From contig NC_135562.1 in the NCBI RefSeq assembly GCF_964340395.1, positions 23,778,173-23,842,172 of the forward strand: a stretch of DNA of 64,000 nucleotides, in the 5' to 3' direction. Under the pieces are notes generated by a model, which saw only the letters and a list, made by a program, of their open reading frames with translations, did not search any database and was not told where the DNA came from. The DNA is from Glandiceps talaboti. Lineage: Eukaryota; Hemichordata; Enteropneusta; Spengelidae. The first letter of the stretch is position 1; every line of letters begins with the position of its first letter. The position numbers were made by a program, and so were the translations under genes. Below, piece by piece: positions 58,636 to 64,000 of the stretch.

Positions 58636-59030
58636 GTAATGTAAATAAAGATATTACAGTGTAGTAAACTTTAATGTAACATTGTAATGTAAATGAAGAC
58701 ATTACAGTGTAGTAAACGTTAATGTAACATTGTAATGTAAATAAAGACATTACAGTGTAGTAAACTTTAATGTAACATTGTAATGTAAATAAAGAATTAC
58801 AGTGTAGTAAACATTAATGTAACATTCTAATGTAAATAAAGATATTACAGTGTAGTAAACTTTAATGTAACATTGTAATGTAAATAAAGACATTACAGTG
58901 TAGTAAACTTTAATGTAATATTGTAATGAAAATAAAGACATTACAGTGTAGTAAACTTTAATGTAACATTGTAATGTAAATAAAGACATTACAGTGTAGT
59001 AAACTTTAATGTAACATTGTAATGTAACAT
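58636..59030 (+). repeat. 48-bp array starting at the exon-11 splice donor
   Basis: About eight units of gtaatgtaaataaagacatt, acagtgtagtaaactttaat and gtaacatt; the first unit is the start of intron 11. Each carries another GTAATG. Confidence 0.95.
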
Positions 59031-59644
59031 AACAAATGTATGGAAATATGCCTAGCAACAAGACCACACCCCTAGCAACAGCCAAATGACGGTGTATGTC
59101 ATAAAAATAATAACAGGGATTAATATAGCCACGCAAATAAACATTCAAAAAATGTAGGCTAAAATTCCTGGCAACAAAACCATGCCTATATTCCATAGCA
59201 ACAGCCAATTAGTGGGGTATATTTCAAAGATATCAGGCATGGGTAGACATGTGAATAAAGATTCCAAAAATGTATGTAAATTTGCCTAGCTACAGCTCAT
59301 GCCCATGGCAACAGCCAAAAACAATTGTGCTGCAATGCCATTGGCACTTTTTTTATGATATTTAAGGAAATTTGCAATTACAGATAAACATATGTAATAA
59401 TAGCAGAACCCCATGCCACATAAGTTCCAGTGTGGGTACTCAGAGATATTTGCACTCATGCTTGCAGTATTTTCTGAGGCACTTTTACTCATTACACTCA
59501 TGAAATTACAGCTGCAGAGAACACTGCAAGCACTTATGCAAATACTTCAAGTATGCCAGCATTACATTCGTGTGTCATTGGGTTCTGTTATACTATTCAA
59601 TGTGCTCAAGTTTTAGTTTGTTTGTTTGTTTGTTTGTTTTACAG
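59031..59644. other. Intron 11, remainder
   Basis: Two to three 'agcaacaagaccacacccct' units and a right end of the TIR family (59040-59345), then plain sequence with a (tttg)n tract at 59615-59640 serving as the polypyrimidine stretch before exon 12. Confidence 0.7.
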
Positions 59645-59742
59645 AAACTGGAGCTGACTTTTACCAGCTTAGATGAAAATTGTGTACATTCTTTGATACC
59701 GTTGATAAAACATCACCTAAACAAGTCATTACAGATATTAAG
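59645..59742 (+). CDS. ERICH3-LRR gene, exon 12 (LRR)
   Basis: 98 bp, phase 0 in, phase 2 out. Acceptor tttgttttacag; donor ATTAAG/gtattg. Reads KLELTFTSLDENCVHSLIPL then IKHHLNKSLQIL. L-x-L-x-x-T-x-L followed by a helix with H-S-L-I-P-L-I is an LRR unit of the ribonuclease-inhibitor kind (consensus L..L.L..N.L...G...L...L). The final LQIL with the first codon of exon 13 starts the next repeat (LQILSLKGN), so the repeat is split by a phase-2 intron. Confidence 0.85.
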
Positions 59743-59904
59743 GTATTGTAGTTGTAACATTCAAACTCTTATCTAGTTGCAAAGTTGTTTACAATTGGCA
59801 TTTCTCTCCAAACTAATTTCTGTTGAAGGAAAGATACTCACCTAAATGTTCTTACCGTAGGATTTGCGTACAATTCCTGATGCTTTTCCAATAAACTTTT
59901 TAGC

Positions 59905-60512
59905 TCCACTGTCAAAGACAGTCAGTGGAGCTATAGGGGTAGGTGTGACCTTCAAGTTGACTGTCGTCCGTCCGTCTGCCCGTCCGTCCGTCCGTCCGTC
60001 CATCAACTTTTTGTATTTCAATCTTCTTCTCCAAAACTAATGGGTCTATTGAGCTGAAATTTAGTGTGAAGGTGTCTTGAAAAACCCAGATTTCAGTTTG
60101 TTCAAGAGAATTTGGCCAGATGATAAATATGCAAATTAGGTCTAAAAATATAATTTTTTGTGAAAATGTTTCAAAAATCTTCTCCAAAACTGCTGGGCCA
60201 ATTGAGTTGAAATTTCTTGTGTAGGTCTCATTTGATGAGCAGATGTAAGTTTGTTTAATTAAGACAGGTTGATTGGGTCATTGATATGCAAATTAGAGGT
60301 AAAAATAAAAGTTTTGTAAAATGATGACTATAAGGTACAATATTTTACCAACTTTCTGTGTGAAATGTATTCTATAGTGTGTGTGTGTGTGAGTCATCAT
60401 ATGAAACCTTTAATTACTTTGCTAAAACAAAACTTCATAGTGTAAGAGCTGAGCAACAGAACCACTTCTACACATGTTACAAAAAAAAAACACAGCGGAG
60501 CTATTCTGACCA
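59905..60512. mobile_element. Compact copy of the 'cagcggagctattctgacc' family
   Basis: Starts agctccactgtcaaagacag (with the hairpin agctccact...agtggagct), then a (gtcc)n tract at 59970-60000, three diverged 'ctgggccaattgagttgaaatt'-type units, and ends cagcggagctattctgacc. Homologous to the split copy at 7678-10500. No coding capacity; class unknown. Confidence 0.6.
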
Positions 60513-60570
60513 GTACACTGTACAATATTTTACCCACAACTCTCTGTGATTTGTACTGTTGGACATCATC

Positions 60571-61031
60571 TCAGGTTGATTGGGTCATTGATATGCAAAT
60601 TAGAAGTAAAAATAAAAGTTTTGTAAAATTATGACTATAAGGTACAATACGTACTTGTGTGGCAATCACATTCCTCCATTTCTGCCTGTTCCCATAGTCA
60701 TTGATGTTTAATCCAATCTGTTTACATTGTCCTTCCATGTCAGCTTTGGTCGCCCTCTCCCTCTTTTTCCATCCACCTCCAGATTCCATGCCCTCTTCAC
60801 TCCTTCTCTCTCATCTTTCCTCAGCACATGTCCACACCATCTCAGACAGCTGCGCTTTGCTACCTCTACAATTGACTCACATAGACCGAGCCGTTCCATT
60901 AGCACCTCTGAGCCAACCCTGTCACTCAATTTGACACCACATATCTTTCTAACCATAGCTCTCTCTGCTATCCTCAAAATACCCTCTTCCACTGCTCTCA
61001 TTACCCATGTTTCTGCCACATATGTCATAAC
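60571..61031 (-). mobile_element. LINE ORF2 C-terminal fragment
   Basis: Minus-strand frame includes YVAETWVMRAVEEGILRIAE, MVRKICGVKLSDR, CLRWCGHVLRKDEREGVKRA and GKRGRGRPKLTWKDNV. After a frameshift it continues KQIGLNINDYGNRQKWRNVI. The 'E.W......E..ML..I.G ... R..GHV.R.D ... GRGRPK.TW' series is typical of the C-terminal tail of RTE-like non-LTR retrotransposons. RT catalytic motifs are absent. The matching plus-strand frame is a shadow. Confidence 0.82.
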
Positions 61032-61059
61032 TGGAAATACATCAAAAGAAAAGATCTAA

Positions 61060-61940
61060 AAATATGCTATGGTGAAACACTGGGATGAATTAGAGAAAGA
61101 CATTACACTGAAACATTTATTCTCAGAATAGCAGAAAAACAACTCTGAAGGACAAATTGGTGAGAACAAAAGAAACATAAACATACGAACAATCTGATCA
61201 CAACTTAGATATCCTTGTCTTCTTATTAAGAGAACAAGAGACTTAAAAATAAATAGTAACGAAAACTACAATTGTAGAACAGAAAACCAACATGTTTAAA
61301 CTAAACATACAAACAATACAACATTTTAATAACACAAACATGCACTTTAGTTCCAAAACTTGTGTCAGAGGCATAAAAATATGAAAACTTCATGACCACA
61401 TTTCGCCCATAGCTTTCCTTAAATAAAACATGATCAGATAATAAAGTATAGATACATTATAACACAAACTAATGCTATATACGGAACAGAGTAGTATTGA
61501 CGTGTGAACATGTGTTCCCCCACTTTACTACATTTTCAAATATGAGTAGCGAACTACTCACACCTTTGCAAAACACTAGTTACGTGTAGTTTGTTGTGAT
61601 CACATAATATTGGTCATTAGGATGTACACATTATAGAGGTCATGGGTTATTGAATATATTCAAGGTGATTCAAAATACTCACATTCACTATTGCTATTTT
61701 GCTAGGTGACATGTTCGTGAAAAGTATTCTGGTTTTAAAACTTTAAAAAAGCGTCTGTAAAAACCTTTTTTTTCAGTCAGTTCCCATCAGAATTACTGTG
61801 TGGATTTTTATGTGTTTTAAATAACTATGGCAAGTAAATTTAGTAGGATCGTTGTGTACCGCTCCGTTCAAGAATTTTCGGTAGAAAACGACTGATTTGA
61901 CCAGAAGCTGAAGCTGACCTCGTTTGACCAGGCGATTTTC
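61060..61940. other. Intron 12 segment: nothing recognised
   Basis: AT-rich sequence with no repeat, splice-consistent coding frame or RNA-like fold that I can support. Confidence 0.5.
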
Positions 61941-61943
61941 CCC

Positions 61944-62171
61944 CAGTCGCTTGTAAACTGTTATTCCTTTCCTAAATGGTTTTATTCTTGGCGATATTCT
62001 TATAAAATCGGTAGCGATGTCATAAATACAACACGTGTTGTATTTATGACATTGCTACCGATTTTATAAGAATATCGCCAATCCCTATAATAACGTCATT
62101 GTTCTGTATTAGGACCGTCATAGACAAGAATAAAACCATTTAGGAAAGGAATAACAGTTTACAAGCGACTG
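61944..62171. repeat. Palindromic element
   Basis: Outer arms cagtcgcttgtaaactgtta (61944) and its complement ending at 62171 extend over about 46 bp each. Inside them, 61990-62079 is a 90-bp palindrome with no spacer, centred on acac/gtgt at 62034/62035, with one mismatched pair. About 50 bp of unmatched sequence (62080-62127) separates the inner and outer right arms. Confidence 0.92.
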
Positions 62172-62803
62172 TGGATTTTCCACAGCAAGTAGCAACACGG
62201 GACGTTCTTGGTATTTACTAAACTCACACTTCAGACCCACTATAAAAAAATGTGATGTTTTCAGATAACATGTAACTTGTGATTAATTCTATATTGTCGT
62301 GCAATTTGGAGTGACAGTGAACCAGAATGAAGACAACTTGCGTAAGGAAGGCGGCATGCCTAGGCTAGGCATGGGGTTGAAGTTATGCAAGAGCAGTCTC
62401 ACTGCCGACTGTGAATCGACCAAACTTTGTTTATTGGCCGACAGTTTACATGTAAAGTTAAACGACATGAATGTGTCTTGTCATTTCCAAAATGCAAATA
62501 TTTGGCAAGTAAAAATAATTAAAATAATTACAACTTTAATTTGGCTTCAGACTTTGCGTTATGTTTTTCGTATCTTTCCCCGTTTTACATGTAATTTTAA
62601 ATCAGAAAAGGTTCTCTCTGGTCATGTCAGTGGTTAGCCTTGCTTACATACGACAGGCGGTGCACAAGTCTATATAGGGACAATTTGTCAGAATCGAGTC
62701 CCGGATTACTCTGTATGCAAGCACGACTAGTCAGTGATCATACCGGGACTGCGCCGGTCACAAGAAACTCTGTAAATTAAAATATCAGACAATGTATGTA
62801 TTA
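62172..62803. other. Intron 12 segment with an unrecognised open frame
   Basis: A 112-codon plus-strand frame (62299-62637) starts MQFGVTVNQNED and has no homology I recognise and no splice-consistent border. I treat it as fortuitous. Confidence 0.4.
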
Positions 62804-62830
62804 ATCGCCATCTTAGTTTCCGTACGGCGA

Positions 62831-63310
62831 CAATCCCAAGTACCCGGATGCACGAGGGACTAACCCGGAAACCCGTTGTCAGCCATACGTTACAGTGGTA
62901 ACATCGTCCAAGAAATCACTGCGTTCAGAGTGTCATTATTCACAGAATTGTTGTTTTCGAGTGAAAACCCGTCTTGAATTGTATAAGTCTAACAAATGAA
63001 GACATGTCAAGTTATATTTTGGAAGTTGTATCGCTAGTTTGAGACGATTTTCTCACGTACTATCGAGGCTTGGACCTTACTCCAGTTCAGCGGGAAGTTT
63101 AGCCAGTCCGATAATTCTTTCTGGTTTAGTTTACAACACTTTTGATCACGCAGATTTTGTTTTTGTGATGAAAAGAAATTTAAAAAAAAAGATCACTTCA
63201 ACCATTTCGTTGTGTTTTCTTTGTGAAAGGTAATCGAACATGAACGAGTGTTACCACTGTAACGTATGGCTGAGAATGACTCTCTTCCAGGTTAGTCCCT
63301 TGGGATAGTG
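62831..63310. mobile_element. ~480-bp MITE-like element with long inverted ends
   Basis: Arms at 62831-62902 and 63250-63310 share cagccatacgttacagtgg then taac at the inner end and gggactaacc further out. The left flank (62804-62850) matches 9950-9996 in inverse orientation, and gggactaaccc recurs at 8550. The interior has a 64-codon frame without recognisable similarity. Confidence 0.65.
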
Positions 63311-63860
63311 ATATGGAAATTAGGCTAAAATGTTTGAAATATCGCTAGCAACAAGACCATGTCCATAGCAACAGCCAAATATAGTTGTTCTACAATACCA
63401 TTGGCCCTCTTTTTATATCAACTTGTAACAGTAGTTGAGCTCCTAGTTTTATCGACGCCCGAATCGGCAATAGAATTCGACGAACAACTTGAACCTATAC
63501 TCTCTGATATACTCTCCTGATATACTCTCCAAAATCACTACCATTTTCACTATTGTTGCTATTGTACGACACAACACCTACATAAAAATCCAAATCAATC
63601 TATCGAACATGGTAAAATCGTCATTGAAAAAAGATTCATCACATAGCCATCACACAGCCAAACCATTGTCCTATCTCTGTGGTAAATACAACAGGACATA
63701 AGCAGCAGTATTAAAAGAGGTTGCTTTTTTTTTCAATGAGGAAAGATATGTTAGTTTGCCAGAATATCATTTTATTTGATTGTTCCAGAAGGTTCTTTCT
63801 TCTAATGAAGTAAGGTAATGTCTGAAGTAAGGTAACTGATTGACTATTGTCTTTTCACAG
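63311..63860. other. Intron 12, right end
   Basis: A short right-end copy of the TIR family (63345-63415) followed by unique intron sequence and the acceptor tattgtcttttcacag. Confidence 0.6.
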
Positions 63861-64000
63861 TTTGAAGGGTAATCCCCTTGGTGATGGTGGTGTTCGTCAT
63901 TTGGTTGGTGCCTTACAGGATTCAGATAAACAGTTGGAAGATTTGGATCTAAGTCAGTGTCAAGTTGATGTAGAAGGTGCTAAACACATTGCCAAATTAT
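63861..64000 (+). CDS. ERICH3-LRR gene, exon 13 (LRR, runs off the window)
   Basis: Phase 2 in; open to the window edge (140 bp seen). Acceptor cttttcacag. Joined to exon 12 (split Ser codon) it gives one full RNase-inhibitor-type LRR, LQILSLKGNPLGDGGVRHLV, and the start of the next, LEDLDLSQCQVDVEGAKHIA. The N-P-L-G-D-G-G-V turn is diagnostic for this LRR class, which forms curved protein-binding surfaces. More LRRs are expected to the right. These repeats resemble those of LRRC74- and NLRC-type proteins. Confidence 0.92.

Noticed and set aside
58750-59208. 152-codon minus-strand frame with LFTLQCYIKVYYTVMS repeats
   Set aside because: Product of the 48-bp donor-seeded array, running into a TIR-family fragment.
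60701-61059. Plus-strand frames opposite the LINE tail (60701-61059)
   Set aside because: Antisense shadows of the minus-strand GRGRPK.TW LINE fragment.
62299-62637. 112-codon frame in intron 12
   Set aside because: No recognisable similarity, no splice-compatible borders, and it lies among transposon fragments.

Overview
This is a eukaryotic (animal) genomic window. Almost all of it is the inside of one plus-strand, multi-exon gene whose introns are filled with tandem repeats and transposon debris. I recover 13 coding exons, from 1024 to the right edge, with AG/GT borders and reading-phase agreement at all 12 introns. They give an uninterrupted reading of about 1,335 codons. Both ends of the gene lie outside the window. 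Exons 4-5 encode the DUF4590 domain that defines glutamate-rich protein 3 (ERICH3; human C1orf173). Exons 6-10 are acidic, Ser/Glu-rich and largely repetitive. Exons 11-13 change character and encode RNase-inhibitor-type leucine-rich repeats (LRRs). To my knowledge human ERICH3 lacks LRRs, so the predicted protein is an ERICH3-LRR fusion. Exons of 87-1655 bp, introns up to 14 kb, L2/CR1-type LINEs, a tRNA-derived SINE and a pogo/Tigger-like transposon suggest an invertebrate metazoan, probably marine. I cannot place it more precisely.

Layout: 1-972 is a 26-bp minisatellite before exon 1 (1024-1206). Intron 1 holds a pogo/Tigger relic (3120-4417) inserted beside an 82-bp array. Exon 2 is 5186-5275. 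Intron 2 holds a 2.2-kb TIR element with a 5'-truncated L2 LINE nested in it, plus a second family around 7.7-10.5 kb. Exon 3 is 10688-10882. Intron 3 holds a 2.5-kb minisatellite interrupted by a SINE and switching polarity at 13010. Exon 4 is 13820-14024. Intron 4 (9.3 kb) holds a hAT-like element, a defective endonuclease/RT LINE on the minus strand, a perfect hairpin and an L2 fragment part of which has been amplified into a minisatellite. Exon 5 is 23341-23527 and exon 6 is 24376-24500. Intron 6 (14.2 kb) holds four arrays, an L2 3' end, a foldback element and a 3.2-kb TIR element. Exons 7 and 8 lie at 38745-38831 and 39042-39152, and exon 9 at 42857-43660.

Introns 9, 10 and 11 share an unusual feature: a tandem array begins at the 5' splice site itself, so splice-donor copies are repeated downstream. 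In intron 9 there are about 130 copies over 7 kb. Exon 10 (54818-56472) is the large Glu/Pro/Thr-rich exon. Exons 11 (58510-58635), 12 (59645-59742) and 13 (63861 to the edge) carry the LRR part. Intron 12 holds more TIR elements, a LINE 3' fragment and a near-perfect palindrome.

Tandem arrays cover about 20 kb, nearly a third of the window. I see no second host gene, no stand-alone tRNA or rRNA gene, no CRISPR array and no promoter.
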